A DNA stretch of 64,000 nt. It comes from Isotricha intestinalis (Eukaryota; Ciliophora; Litostomatea; Vestibuliferida; Isotrichidae). Under the pieces are notes generated by a model. That model searched no databases, was not told the DNA's origin, and was given only the letters and a program-made list of their open reading frames with translations. The DNA is taken from NCBI GenBank assembly GCA_023807065.1, contig JAJJLU010003459.1, positions 107,726-171,725 on the forward strand, given 5' to 3'. This document shows positions 11,049 to 22,148 of the stretch, one piece after another. The translations under genes were made by a program, and so were the position numbers. The stretch's first letter is position 1, and each line of letters starts with the position of its first letter.

Positions 11049-11477
11049 ATATCTAAAATGTTTTAAAATTTAACTCTTTATTATATGATAATTAAAAATT
11101 TATTTAATCAAAAATAAATAATTATTTAAATATAATTAAACCTTAAAAATAGTAAAAAATATGAAAAAATGAAATTTATAAAAAAAATTATTAATTAAAA
11201 CTTAAAAAATTCTTTCAGAAAAACCATAAATCAAATATAAAATATTTTAAAATTTTTGGAAATAATTTCTTTGTAAAAAATAAAAGATTAAAGAAGAATA
11301 TGGATAATTTGGAGAAACATATTGATTATGATAATATAAATTTAATATATGTTTTAAGTTTAATAAAAAAAATAATGAGAAGAAATAATTGAGACTTTTT
11401 TACAAAAGCTTATTTCTACTTTTGATTTGTTCTTTAGATTTATAGATATAAATAGTATTGAATAAATAATTAATTAA
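11049..11477. other. Intergenic, nothing recognised
   Basis: About 430 bp of AT-rich spacer between two minus-strand genes. No RNA gene, repeat or coding remnant seen. Confidence 0.5.
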
Positions 11478-13100
11478 TTATTTATTTTCTTCATAAAAAT
11501 TAATAAAATCATTAAACCTTGGAAAAATAATTGAATTTTTTAAATTATTGTAACACATATAATATTTATGTCCATTTTTTTTTTTCATAGTTAATTTATC
11601 TAATTCTCCAATATATTTTAAATTTTGATATTCTTGAATAATAGTATTTTTAAAAAAAACAAAATAAATAATAATAATATATTGAGCATCAACTAAATGA
11701 ATAATAAAAAAAATAGTAAACATCAAATAATAATAATTATAAAGTAATTGAAATCTAGAAAGCATATTATAAATAACAAATTCTATTGTTACAATCATAT
11801 ATAAAAAACTAAAACTAAAAATATCATTTACTATTTTTAAATCAATTTCATTTAATAAATAATCTTCTTCTATTTCATTATTAACTTTTGGTATTTGATT
11901 TTCAGAATAATTCATTTTATTTAAATTTAAATCATTAATTTCTTCTTTTTTATATAAATCTAAAATTAACATTTCATTTTCAAAATCTATTAATTCATAA
12001 TTATCCATATCAAAATTGTTTTCATTTTTATCTATTGCTTTATCAACTTCTTTTATTAAATTTGATTCAATTGCAATTTTTAAAAAATCAAAAATATAGT
12101 TATTTCTTTTTAATGGAATATTTCTTTGATTTAAATGTTTTTGATTTAAAATTTCATTATTTTTTAAATTACTTTCAGCATTTGAATTAAATGTAGTAAG
12201 TTTTGTAATTTTAATTTTTTCTTTTCTTAAATTTTCTTTTCTTATTTGATAATATTTAAATATTCTATCTCTTAAATAAAAAATCATCCAAAAAGTAAAA
12301 ATAAATAAACAAAGAGCAAAAAACAATCCAAAAAATAATGTGTAAATCATTCCTCCAATTTCTTTATAATTATGTGACATTTGAATACTTAAAGCAATTT
12401 GAGTAGGATAAATTATACATAAAATAATAATAATGAGACTTTTAATTAATTTATAAACTAAAACATATTTATTTTTATTAATTTTTCCTTTTCCTCTACT
12501 TAAATTTGTATTTAATCCAATAAAAACATTAAATAAAATTAAATAAATTGATATTATTGCAGAAAATTTTAATTCATCAATTGTTCTATCAAATGTATAA
12601 TTTACTTTTTGATATTGACAATAAGGATCAATAATCATATAAATAAATTTAAATAAAGTCATAACTATTAAATTTAAAATAACTAAAGTTTTAGGAGTTA
12701 TTAAACTTGAAAAAAAATAATCATAATTTTTTAAATTAGAAATAAATCTAAAAATCATTATACAAAATAATACAAAATATAAAGAACCAAAAATAATTTG
12801 AAAAACAAGATTACCTGCTTTTCCCCAATATTCAATTCCATATGATTGACAATGATTTTTAAATACTCCTATGTGACAATAACATTCATTTTTTCCATAA
12901 ATAAATCTACCTAAATCATTACAGAAAAATTGAGTTAAATATGTATTATTATTTTTCAATTCATCTGATAAATCATTAAATATTCTGTTTGTTATTTTTT
13001 TATCAAATATATTACCTAATTTATTTATTGTGAATCCTATGTTATATAATGCATTTTCTTTGTCATTTAAATTAGGAGTAAAAAATGAAAGAATTCCCAT
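11478..13100 (-). CDS. Multi-pass membrane protein with Cys-rich ectodomain
   Basis: 540 residues. A ~95-residue N-terminal region contains clustered cysteines (FFCNDLGRF, NECYCHIG, HCQSYG) typical of a disulphide-bonded ectodomain. It is followed by about five to six hydrophobic segments, a cytosolic Lys/Glu/Asn-rich loop around residues 280-400, and two to three more hydrophobic segments before a short basic tail. Hydrophobic count suggests seven to nine membrane spans. The layout recalls seven-helix receptor-like proteins of ciliates but I cannot assign a family. The start ATG is unique at the 5' end. No transporter or catalytic motif is visible. Confidence 0.7.
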   Translation of the reverse strand: MGILSFFTPNLNDKENALYNIGFTINKLGNIFDKKITNRIFNDLSDELKNNNTYLTQFFCNDLGRFIYGKNECYCHIGVFKNHCQSYGIEYWGKAGNLVFQIIFGSLYFVLFCIMIFRFISNLKNYDYFFSSLITPKTLVILNLIVMTLFKFIYMIIDPYCQYQKVNYTFDRTIDELKFSAIISIYLILFNVFIGLNTNLSRGKGKINKNKYVLVYKLIKSLIIIILCIIYPTQIALSIQMSHNYKEIGGMIYTLFFGLFFALCLFIFTFWMIFYLRDRIFKYYQIRKENLRKEKIKITKLTTFNSNAESNLKNNEILNQKHLNQRNIPLKRNNYIFDFLKIAIESNLIKEVDKAIDKNENNFDMDNYELIDFENEMLILDLYKKEEINDLNLNKMNYSENQIPKVNNEIEEDYLLNEIDLKIVNDIFSFSFLYMIVTIEFVIYNMLSRFQLLYNYYYLMFTIFFIIHLVDAQYIIIIYFVFFKNTIIQEYQNLKYIGELDKLTMKKKNGHKYYMCYNNLKNSIIFPRFNDFINFYEENK

Positions 13101-13643
13101 TTATTAAATTTTTTTTCTATTTAAAAAAAATATTAAAATATTAAATATTTTTGAATTAAAATAATGATCAAAATAAAAAAATTGTATACAAAAAAAATAA
13201 TTATGATTTTATAAAATATCATTTTATTCCAAATGTTAATTAAAATAATTAATTATTAAGTTTTTTTATAAATATTAATGTCTAAAATATATATTTTATG
13301 TGGGTTTATTATTTGTCAATAATTTATTATATTTTTATTGATCTAATAAAATAAATTAAAAAAAATGTCTAAAATAAAACAGTAAAATATACTTATTAGA
13401 TAACTTAAAAATTATATTTAATTGTATTTTATTAATATTTGATATTTATATTTATATATTTTAAACAAATTAAAAATTATTTCCTAAAATACTGCAACAT
13501 AATATTTTCTCAAAAAAATAATCTAATAATAAATGATATTAATCACAAAAAAAATAAACACTTTGTTCAAATAAAAAATCATTAAATTTGAATCAAGAAA
13601 AGTTTAATATGTAATTTATTGATAAAAAATTAATTAGAACATT
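13101..13643. other. Intergenic, nothing recognised
   Basis: About 540 bp of AT-rich spacer. No gene-like frame or repeat seen. Confidence 0.5.
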
Positions 13644-15452
13644 TTAATAAAGAAGAACTGTACTACAATTAAATTTTTTATTACCCTTAGAAGAAAATTT
13701 ATATTTTTGAAATTCTCCTTTATTTAAATCATAATTTAAAACATTTTCATAATCATTAATATTAATTATATTTGGAGAATTAGAAACACCACAAATGCAA
13801 CTTGCAAAAACGTTTCCTTCACTTTGATTAATTTCAAATAAACCTTTAAATAAAAATTGTTTATTTTTTTTTTTATATTTTTCTTTAGAAACTAAAATAG
13901 TAAATAAATTTCCTTTGCATTTATTTAATTCATTAAGAGATTTTGAATAAAAACTTAAAGGATTAAAATTAATTTTTTGCATTGAATTTATTATTTTATT
14001 TCTATTTGATATTTCAAAATTAGCAAAAGACTTTTGTAAAATTATCGAATTAGAATTATTAATTTTATTATTAGAATTAGGGAAAAATAACCCAAAAGTA
14101 TTTTTTTTCTTTTGAGAAATTTTATTACCTAAAGTTTTAATAGCTTTTTTAATTTCAAATAATCTAAAACTAGTTTTATTAACTAATTTATTATTATTAT
14201 TAATATTATAATTTCGATTAGATAATTTATTAGTATATTTAGAATGATAAATTGTATAAGATTCTATTTTATTAACATATGAAGGATTTGTAAAAGAAGT
14301 TTTATTTCTTATATGATTTGTTAATGAATTAGAACGAGAATTATTATTTGATAAAATTGCTATTTTCATTTTCATTTTTGGTATTTTATTTGAAAAATTT
14401 TTTGATGATATATTTATTATTTTTTTCATTATTTTATTCTTATTCTCACTGTCACTTTTATATTTTCTTTGTGATATTGGATATTTGATTTTAGATAATT
14501 TTGATAAATTAAATTTTTGAGATTTTTGAGGAGTAAAAAATATTCTTGAAAAATTTCTTATATTTTTTCGGTTTAAATTTATTATATTTTTTTCTTTTTC
14601 TTTCTCTTTCTCTTTCTCTTTTTCTTTTTTTATAGAATTCTTTTTTGATATTTTTGGAGAATTTGATATTAAACCTTTAAAGCAATTTCCACTTTTTGAT
14701 TTTTGATGAAATATTTTAATAGGAGTATTAATATCAATAATTAAATCTTTTGATTTTTTATTTTCAATAGTATTATTATCTTGTTTTAAAGGATTTTCAA
14801 TTTCAATTTCCTCTTTAATAACATCATCAACATAATAATTATCTAAATTTTTTTCTTTATTTTTTGTCATTAATTCAGGACACAAAGCTAATAAATAAGA
14901 ATTTGTATTTTTTTCATTTTTTGTAGCAGCTTTAGCAATTAAATTATTATTTAAATGAATAAAAGATTTTGAATTTGAAGATAAATAATTTTTAGCAAAT
15001 TCTCGAGAAGAAATATCAGATAAATTTTTATAAGAATTATTTTCATATTCATGAATTTCACAATCTAAATCAGATACATTGATTTCTATATTTGAAGATT
15101 CATTTTCTGTTAGATCTTCACTGTTTAAAAAAGGATTTAATAAACTATGTACATTACTATTACTATTATTACTTATGTTATTACTATTATTATTTAAAAA
15201 ATCAAAATCATTAAATTTATTTTTATCCAAACGTAATTTTTTATTTAATTGTAAACTTATTATATTATTATCTTCGTTTGGACATTGAGTTGAATTAAAA
15301 GTACTTTTATCTTCTTTTGGAGTGTCATTTTCATTTATATTATTTTTAATTCTTTGCATTTGTGCCATTCTTTTTTTTGTTCTTTCTGAATTCATGTCGA
15401 AAATTAGTTTTTTTGATAAAAGGGAATTAATGCTAAATTCTTCATCATTCAT
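13644..15452 (-). CDS. CKK-domain microtubule minus-end protein (CAMSAP/Patronin-like)
   Basis: 602 residues. Residues 1 to ~500 are low-complexity, Asn/Ser/Lys-rich, and include a Lys-Glu dipeptide run encoded by a CTTTCT-type repeat near 14583-14630. The last ~95 residues (GNLFTILV..., FLFKGLFEIN, a Gly-bracketed loop, then YENVLNYDLNKGEFQKY) follow the pattern of the CKK domain, which binds microtubule minus ends in CAMSAP/Patronin proteins. The usual N-terminal calponin-homology domain and long coiled coils are not evident, so this is a shortened, CKK-only version. Expected site: cortical or basal-body microtubules. Alternative: an unrelated beta-rich C-terminal domain. Confidence 0.6.
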   Translation of the reverse strand: MNDEEFSINSLLSKKLIFDMNSERTKKRMAQMQRIKNNINENDTPKEDKSTFNSTQCPNEDNNIISLQLNKKLRLDKNKFNDFDFLNNNSNNISNNSNSNVHSLLNPFLNSEDLTENESSNIEINVSDLDCEIHEYENNSYKNLSDISSREFAKNYLSSNSKSFIHLNNNLIAKAATKNEKNTNSYLLALCPELMTKNKEKNLDNYYVDDVIKEEIEIENPLKQDNNTIENKKSKDLIIDINTPIKIFHQKSKSGNCFKGLISNSPKISKKNSIKKEKEKEKEKEKEKNIINLNRKNIRNFSRIFFTPQKSQKFNLSKLSKIKYPISQRKYKSDSENKNKIMKKIINISSKNFSNKIPKMKMKIAILSNNNSRSNSLTNHIRNKTSFTNPSYVNKIESYTIYHSKYTNKLSNRNYNINNNNKLVNKTSFRLFEIKKAIKTLGNKISQKKKNTFGLFFPNSNNKINNSNSIILQKSFANFEISNRNKIINSMQKINFNPLSFYSKSLNELNKCKGNLFTILVSKEKYKKKNKQFLFKGLFEINQSEGNVFASCICGVSNSPNIININDYENVLNYDLNKGEFQKYKFSSKGNKKFNCSTVLLY

Positions 15453-15841
15453 TTTTATCTTTTAATCTAATTGTAATTAATTTAAAAATTAAATATTAAT
15501 AATTTTAAATCTTCTATAAAAAATTTATAAAAAAATAAAAAAAAGGAAAAATATAATTTAAAAATAAAATAAGTATTATTTTTAAATATATATTTTTTAT
15601 TTGAGAAATTGGTTTTTATTTTATTATTATTTATTATTTATTTGTTTTATTATTTTTTTTTATTTATTAAATATTTTTTGTTCTTTAAAAAAATCAAAAA
15701 TATTATATTATTTACATTTCGAAAAAAAATTGTTTTTACCTTTTCTTTATCTTATTTTATAACCTATTTCTAAATAATATCAATTACAAAAAAAATAAAA
15801 ATACCAAAACCTAAATAAAAATTAAATATTAAAAATAATAT
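15453..15841. other. Intergenic, nothing recognised
   Basis: About 390 bp of T-rich spacer between two minus-strand genes; no coding frame or repeat unit seen. Confidence 0.5.
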
Positions 15842-17920
15842 TTAACAATCATAATAATACCTTTTAACGATATCTTTAATCTTAGAGAGTTTAACAGGTT
15901 TAGATAGAAAATCTTTAATAACTGTAAAATTTTTTTGTAAATCAAAAATAATTTTTTTATCAACACTAGCACTAATAAAAATAATATTTAAATTATTAAT
16001 TTTTTTATCATCTACTAATTTTTGTATATTTTTCATAGTATCAATTCCGTTGATTTTTGGCATAACAACATCTAATAAAATTAATTTATAATTTGATTTT
16101 TGACAAGAACATTTTTTTTCAATTTTTTTTTTTATTAAATTTAAACATTCTTCTCCGTCATTACATGAATCACATAATATATTTATTTTCTTTAAATTAT
16201 TTGATAAACAACTTAAGTTAAATTGTTCATCATCTACTATCATTACATCTTTACATAAACATTTATTTTTATTATTTTCTTTTTCTTCTATGTTTATTTT
16301 ATTTAAATTTAAATCTTTATTTTTTTTTTCATTTATTAAATTTGAAGAATACAATTCATTTTCTTCTAAAATTATTTCATTTAAATTTTCTGTTTCTATT
16401 TCTTTTAAATTATTTATTATTTTATTTATTGAATTATTATTATTAAATGATTTACAATGATGAATAAAATTTGTTTCTTCTTTTTCGAAATTTTTTTTCA
16501 TTTTTTGAAATTCATTATTAAAAATTCCTTTAAAAAGATTTAAATTTAAATTTTTTCTTAAATTTAAAGATTTAGTTTTATGAATAATAAAATTTGTATG
16601 ATTTTTTTTTAAACTTCTTTTGAAATTTGATACTTTATCTTTTGAATAATCTTCTTTATTAAAACTATAAAAAGATTTAAAAGAAAATTCAGAAATATAA
16701 TTATTATCATTTTCATTTTTTGTATTTTCACTTGTTTTTGAAGTTATACTTCTTGAAAGTTTTCTCATCAATTCAATATGTTTTTCATTATTTTCTGAAA
16801 ATTCTTCCAAATCATTTTCACTTCCAAAAGTTATTTCATTGTTTATTTTTATATAAATTATTATTTCATTATTATTATTTGAATCAAAATTATATTCACT
16901 TTCTATTTTTAAAATATTTATTAATTTCTTTATTATTTTTTCTGTTATTTTTAATGTTTGAATATTTGAATTATATTCTGATATATTTATTTTTTCTATA
17001 TTTATTAATTCTTCATTTGAATAATGTTTTAATTTTTCTTCTTCTATATTTTTATTTGAAAATCTTATTTTTATTATATTTTCCTTATTTTTTAATAATT
17101 CTATATTTATTGAAAATTCACTTTCAATTTTACTTTTTTGATAAAAATAAACAAATATCATTTTTATCAAATTTTTAAATAGAAAATAATCATAATTTGC
17201 AGATTTACCATTTAAAAAATTTAAATTTTGAATTTTATTTATTTTCTTATATTCAAATAATTTAATAAATTTATTTGATATTCTTCCAAAAATATTTTGT
17301 AAGTTAATTGTTGAATTTCTTTCTTTTTCAATATGAGTTAAAGAAAATATTTGAAAATATAAAATGAAATTTTTTAAAAATAATCTAATTAAAAAAATAA
17401 GAAGTTCAATTCTTTTTATGTTTAAATTATTTATTCCTGAAATTTCAGAAAGTATTGATAATAAACTATTAATAGGATTATTAATTTCATGATATAATGT
17501 CAATAAATATTGATATCCTATATTTTGAATAAATTGTTGTTGAATATTTTTTCTTTCTTCTTCATAATTATCAATTAGTACATAGATTTTATCTTTAACT
17601 TTATTAACTTTTATATACATTAAATGTTCATTATGAATAAAAATTTTATTATTTGATTTTTTAGTTAAAAATATATGATCATTCAGAGTTGTTTTATTAT
17701 TTTTTTCAAAAGGAGAATATTCTAAATAATCATTTAAATTTTTGATGAAATTATTAATATCATTATCTTTTGGAATTGAAAGTAATTTTATTGCTAATTC
17801 ATTACAATATGTTATCTTATAATTATTATTTATATTTTTGTCTTTATTTAATATTAATATTCCTATTGGAATATTATTTAATAATTCGTCTCTGTTTTCA
17901 TCTATGTTATTATATGACAT
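15842..17920 (-). CDS. Hybrid sensor histidine kinase with receiver domain
   Basis: 692 residues, no membrane segment. Residues ~10-115 form a PAS-like N-terminus. A histidine phosphoacceptor H-box follows near residue 144 (YHEINNPINS). An ATPase-like region at ~230-370 lacks clear N, G1 and G2 boxes, so it looks degenerate or very divergent. After an Asn/Lys-rich linker, a complete receiver domain occupies ~558-690: acidic pair in MIVDDEQ, phosphoacceptor Asp in LILLDVVMP (~615), Ser in FISAS, and Lys in FLSKP (~671). The receiver should be functional. Such hybrid kinases occur in ciliates, amoebozoa, fungi and plants. With a weak ATPase it may act in trans or mainly as a phosphotransfer receiver. 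Confidence 0.85.
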   Translation of the reverse strand: MSYNNIDENRDELLNNIPIGILILNKDKNINNNYKITYCNELAIKLLSIPKDNDINNFIKNLNDYLEYSPFEKNNKTTLNDHIFLTKKSNNKIFIHNEHLMYIKVNKVKDKIYVLIDNYEEERKNIQQQFIQNIGYQYLLTLYHEINNPINSLLSILSEISGINNLNIKRIELLIFLIRLFLKNFILYFQIFSLTHIEKERNSTINLQNIFGRISNKFIKLFEYKKINKIQNLNFLNGKSANYDYFLFKNLIKMIFVYFYQKSKIESEFSINIELLKNKENIIKIRFSNKNIEEEKLKHYSNEELINIEKINISEYNSNIQTLKITEKIIKKLINILKIESEYNFDSNNNNEIIIYIKINNEITFGSENDLEEFSENNEKHIELMRKLSRSITSKTSENTKNENDNNYISEFSFKSFYSFNKEDYSKDKVSNFKRSLKKNHTNFIIHKTKSLNLRKNLNLNLFKGIFNNEFQKMKKNFEKEETNFIHHCKSFNNNNSINKIINNLKEIETENLNEIILEENELYSSNLINEKKNKDLNLNKINIEEKENNKNKCLCKDVMIVDDEQFNLSCLSNNLKKINILCDSCNDGEECLNLIKKKIEKKCSCQKSNYKLILLDVVMPKINGIDTMKNIQKLVDDKKINNLNIIFISASVDKKIIFDLQKNFTVIKDFLSKPVKLSKIKDIVKRYYYDC

Positions 17921-18181
17921 TTTATTTTTTTATTGAAAAATATTTTATAATTATTTTATTTTAAATTTATGTGAAAAAAGTTTTAAAATAATTTAAAAAA
18001 AAATTTTAAGATAAAGTGAAAATAAAATTAAATTTATTAATTATTCAATCGTAATTTTTCTTTGATTAATTATTTTATGTAAAGAATTCTTATAATAATA
18101 TAAATAAAAAAAAATAAAAAATTTATTCACAGAAAAATAATAAAATTAATTTTTCTAATGTTCTTAATTGTAATATATTAT

Positions 18182-18586
18182 TTAATTTTCACTTTCAGAA
18201 TCAGTATCTTTTGTGTTTAAAGCTTTTTTTCCATTTTCTAAATTTTTTTCAGTATTTTTTTTAATTTCATCATCATCTTCAATTTCTTCAACAGCAATTT
18301 TATTTTTAGAAAGCATTTCTTTAACAAGAGTAAATTCATTAATAACACTTCTTCTTCTAGCTTCTTTAAATTTTTTATTTTTTTCTTCAATTTCTTTTTC
18401 ATTTTTATTTTCAATGTTTTCAAAAGTTGTTTTCATTTTTTCTAAATTTAATTTACCTAATTTCCAACTTACACTATTTCTTTTTTGTGGTTTGTGAATT
18501 ATATATTCTTTTATATTTAAATTATTTGTTGAATTTCTTAAAGATGATCTTTTTGGACAAACTATTTTTTCTGCAGAATCTGACAT
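18182..18586 (-). CDS. Small protein with PP1-docking-like motifs
   Basis: 134 residues, charged and mostly disordered or helical. Near the N-terminus two short motifs are spaced as in protein phosphatase 1 regulators: SSLR (~14-17), resembling the SILK motif, and KRNSVSW (~36-42), resembling the RVxF motif with Ser positions that could be phosphorylated. A Glu/Lys-rich helix and an acidic Ser/Glu tail follow. The assignment as a PP1-interacting protein is inference from motifs alone. A second, clearer PP1 regulator, inhibitor-2, lies at 46663-47157. The two plus-strand frames overlapping it are shadows. Confidence 0.55.
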   Translation of the reverse strand: MSDSAEKIVCPKRSSLRNSTNNLNIKEYIIHKPQKRNSVSWKLGKLNLEKMKTTFENIENKNEKEIEEKNKKFKEARRRSVINEFTLVKEMLSKNKIAVEEIEDDDEIKKNTEKNLENGKKALNTKDTDSESEN

Positions 18587-18742
18587 TAATATTTATTAAT
18601 ATTTATATTTTATTATTATTAATATTATTATTATATATTTAAATTAATTCATTTTTTTTTAATTTAAAAAAAAAAAGAATTAAATTAAATATTATAAATA
18701 TTTAATATATATATTTAAATATCAAATAATAAAAAAAAAAAT

Positions 18743-19370
18743 ACTTCATACGAATTAAAAACAGTGATTCCTGAAAATATAATATTACAAACTTTTATTA
18801 CTGCTAAATTATATAAAGAGAATATTGAAATATATAATAATTGAATCGACTAATTATATTTACTTTAAGATCAAGTGATAGAAAAAAATTATTTGTTTAA
18901 GAAAGTACTATTAGATTAGAAGTTAATCAATCTAAAAAAAAATTCCTTCAGTTATACAAGATAAAATTAAATATAATTATAATAAATTAACTACTAAAAA
19001 ATTTTATATATTCATTTTTCTGGAGAATTAATTGTTGAAAAATTTGAAATTGTTGAAAATTATTAAATAAGGGAAATGTTAATAAAAAAATTTTTCTGAT
19101 AATAATACTTTTCTGTTAAATATCTAAAACATGATTTTACATCATTATATTTTATAATTGATAAATATTTTTGAAAACAATAAAGAAAAGAAATAATTAA
19201 CAAAGAAGAAGATTTAGAAATTTTAAAAATTAAGAATCAAAATAAAAATTGTAAAAATTTTGAAAAAAAATAAAATAAATATAAATCAAAATTAAACGAA
19301 CAATATCAAAAAGAATTAAATGAAAATATAATAATAGATTAAAATAATATAAATGAATAATACAATAGAA
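18743..19370 (+). pseudogene. Decayed gene, frameshifts plus TAA/TGA
   Basis: Several overlapping frames carry clear coding composition: a first segment from 18743 (SYELKTVIPENI..., 32 clean codons), then in another frame LRSSDRKKLFV, a TAA at 18898, ESTIRLEVNQSKKK and FYI, then HFSGELIVEKFEIV after a further shift near 19012, then YFSVKYLKHDFTSLYF and a Glu/Lys-rich tail. At least two to three indels and several TAA or TGA codons interrupt it, so no standard-code protein longer than about 40 residues is possible. No intron with GT-AG ends repairs these breaks. No family recognised. It lies tail to tail with another broken gene. Confidence 0.55.
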
Positions 19371-19463
19371 TTTATATTCTCATAATAATAAGAATAATAA
19401 AAAAGAAAATTAAAATAAACAATATTAATTTATATTATTTTTATTGAAAAAAGGTTTATACAT

Positions 19464-20510
19464 TTAAAAGAATATTTTTTGGTTATTTATAATTTTAAAA
19501 GACATTGAAGTATTATAAAAATTATTTTTTGGGGCAATTTTATCTAAAGAATGATTTTTGATATATTTTGAAAAATAGAAATTTTTTGAATAATTGTTTT
19601 TCAAAAAATTATTTTCAGTTCTTAAATATGAATAATCATTATTTAAAGTTAGAAAATTATTTTTATTATTAAGGAAAAATGGAGATTTCGTTTTTTCAGT
19701 TAAATTATTATTTTTATTTTTTACTTCTTTCTTTTTAATTTTTGAATTAAGAATTTTTTGTATATTTGTTTTAAAAAAAATTAAATCTTTTCTTCCGTTA
19801 AAAATATCATTAATAGTATTTTTAAATAATAATTTTTTATTTGTTTTAGGATTTGAATGATTATTTGTTTTATGTTTTCCTTTCATATTTTTTAAATAAG
19901 TTTTAGAAAATTGTAGTTCAATTAAAAGAGGAGAATTTTTTTGTTGATGATTAAATGTTTATTAATATAATTTTTATTATTTTCATTTCGAGAATTTTCT
20001 GATAAAAAATTAGTTGATAAATTTTTATAATCTAACTCAGATTTTCCAAAAGTAAAATTATTCTTTTTTCTAATTATAATATCTTTATTTTTTTTTTTAT
20101 TATTTTTTTCATATGAATTTTTATTAAAGTCTTTAATTCTTTAATTTTTTTTATATTTTTTATTTTCCATTTCAATATATTCATTTAAATCATTTATCTT
20201 TATTTTTTCATTATTATAATCTTCATATTTTTTATTTTTTTTTATATGAATTTTTTTTAAATTGAGCATTATAAGTTTTCATTAAATTTATATTGTCAAA
20301 ATAATGTTTTGAAATTGGAAAATCTTTATTTTTTTCATATTTCATTTCTTCAGCACTTCTTATTGAATTCTTTTTTTCATAAATATCAGAACCATTTGAA
20401 TTAATTAATTCATTATATTCTTCTTGTTCTAAATTATTTTCTTTATTATTAATTGAATTACTATTTGGATATGAATTATTAATTTTAAAAATATCAGAAT
20501 TACTATTCAT
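19464..20510 (-). pseudogene. Broken Asn/Lys-rich gene, two frameshifts and one TAA
   Basis: Three frames join into one protein-like sequence of about 345 residues. It starts at ATG 20508-20510 (MNSNSDIFKINNS). The first frame stops at 20232 just after an A9 run; removing one A continues into a long frame (KYEDYNNEKIKIND...) that contains one TAA and then needs a second one-base correction near 19955 to enter the last frame (SPLLIELQFSKTYLKN, then MKGKHKTNN...) ending in TAA at 19464. Composition is the same throughout, supporting one gene. No GT-AG intron explains the breaks. Family unknown; disordered, basic. Either a pseudogene or a gene with assembly errors at homopolymers; the TAA is not explained by indel error. 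Confidence 0.65.
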
Positions 20511-20793
20511 TTTAATTTATAAATAATTATATAAAAAAATTTAAATTTAATAAATACCAATTATTTAATTTATATTTATTTTTAATATTTTTTACTAAAT
20601 CATCTATTAAAAGAACTAAATTATTAAAATACAAATTTATTATGAATACTAATATTTTTTTTCAAATCATATCTTTATCTATAAATACTAAATAATTACT
20701 ATTTATAATAATGATAAACACATAATAACTCCAACATTAAATCGATATTTTATTTACAAATTATATGTATAATCTTTCAACTAAAAAAATATT

Positions 20794-21819
20794 TCAATTG
20801 ATTATTATCCAAATATTACTTGAACTCATTACTTTGATTGAATTAGAAATTTTATCATCTTCTTTTTTTTCTCTTAAATTACTTAAATTTACAATAGAAT
20901 TTTCTTTATTATCAATCCAATCATAATCATTATTCAAAATAGAATATTTATAATTTAATTCCTCAATTAATTTATTTTTAATTAAATCATAATCAGGTTT
21001 TTCTTCAAATAATAAGGAACGAGTGTACATTAATAACTGAGGAAAAATTAAAGGCATATCTTGGCATAAAATATCAACATTAATATTAATTTTTTTTTCT
21101 AAAATTTTATGAAATTTTTCTTCTTTATTTTTGGCTTTTAAATTACTCCAAGGAAGAAAACCTTTAAATAAATATATTAAAGAATATATAATTCCTTCTA
21201 AATCATCTCTTCTACTTTGTTCGATTCCTAATTGAGAATAAATTGAAGAAAATTTTGTAGTTCCAATAAATTTTTTGTCATCTTTATATAATATATGATT
21301 TCCAGTTTTTGGATTTCTAAATCTTTTACTTAAACCAAAGTCAATTAAATAAATTATATTTTTTGAATTTTCTGAATTTCCAATAAGAAAATTTCCTGGT
21401 TTTATATCTCTATGAATAATATGTCTTTTATGTATTTCTTCTATTCTTTCTATCATTTGAATTCCTATATTGATTATTGTATTTATTGAAAAATGATTAT
21501 TATGTTGATTTAATAAAAAAGATAAATTTGGTCCTAATAAATCCATTATTAAAAAATTATATTCTTTTATTTTTGTAAAATAATAACATTGAGGAATTCC
21601 TTCTAAACCTTGTAAATATTTTAATATTGAATATTCATATTTTAATATTGAAGTTTGAGTATTACTTATTTTTTCTACTTTTATTGCATTGTATGATTTA
21701 TTCATTATATTTTGACCAAGATATACTTGTCCAAAAGAACCAAAACCTAATTTTTTATTTCGAAATAATTTATATTTATAATCCAAAAATAATTCCTTAT
21801 TATCATATTTAGTAACCAT
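20794..21819 (-). CDS. Casein kinase 1 family Ser/Thr kinase
   Basis: 341 residues. The kinase domain spans ~12-290 with a glycine loop (LGFGSFGQVYLG), catalytic Lys in AIKVEK, the CK1-type catalytic loop HRDIKPGNFL, DFGLSKRF, the CK1 hallmark triad around GTTKFSS in place of APE, and a C-terminal lobe with RRDDLEG. The IMDLLGPNL signature is typical of CK1. A short tail of ~50 residues follows, without the long extensions of animal CK1 delta/epsilon, and the gene ends in TGA, one of the few here to do so. Expected role: constitutively active kinase of primed or acidic sites. Confidence 0.93.
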   Translation of the reverse strand: MVTKYDNKELFLDYKYKLFRNKKLGFGSFGQVYLGQNIMNKSYNAIKVEKISNTQTSILKYEYSILKYLQGLEGIPQCYYFTKIKEYNFLIMDLLGPNLSFLLNQHNNHFSINTIINIGIQMIERIEEIHKRHIIHRDIKPGNFLIGNSENSKNIIYLIDFGLSKRFRNPKTGNHILYKDDKKFIGTTKFSSIYSQLGIEQSRRDDLEGIIYSLIYLFKGFLPWSNLKAKNKEEKFHKILEKKININVDILCQDMPLIFPQLLMYTRSLLFEEKPDYDLIKNKLIEELNYKYSILNNDYDWIDNKENSIVNLSNLREKKEDDKISNSIKVMSSSNIWIIIN

Positions 21820-22148
21820 TTTAGTTAATCTTAAATTTTCTTTAAAAAATAAAATTTAATCATAAAAAAATAATATTTTAAAAAAAATAAAAAATGAAAT
21901 GTGGAGGGAGAAGAAAATTCTAGAAAAATCACTTTTTTTAGGTTATAATAAAATTATTTAATAATTTTTAATTTTAATTTATATTTATGTATTTTCAGAT
22001 AAATATTATATTTTGAAGATTTAAGTTTTAAATTATGATGATATAATTTTATTTTGATCAATTTAATTTATTTAAATAATTATTCATTCTATCATTTTAT
22101 CCCCGCTATGTATAAATATTCAATTTAAAAATTGATTTAAATTACCAA

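Noticed and set aside
15079..15288. Plus-strand frame opposite the CKK gene, with similar ones at 8080, 16720, 18213, 21627, 30101, 40588 and 43022.
   Set aside because: These lie antisense to or out of frame with well-supported genes and have Phe/Leu-rich composition typical of shadow frames.
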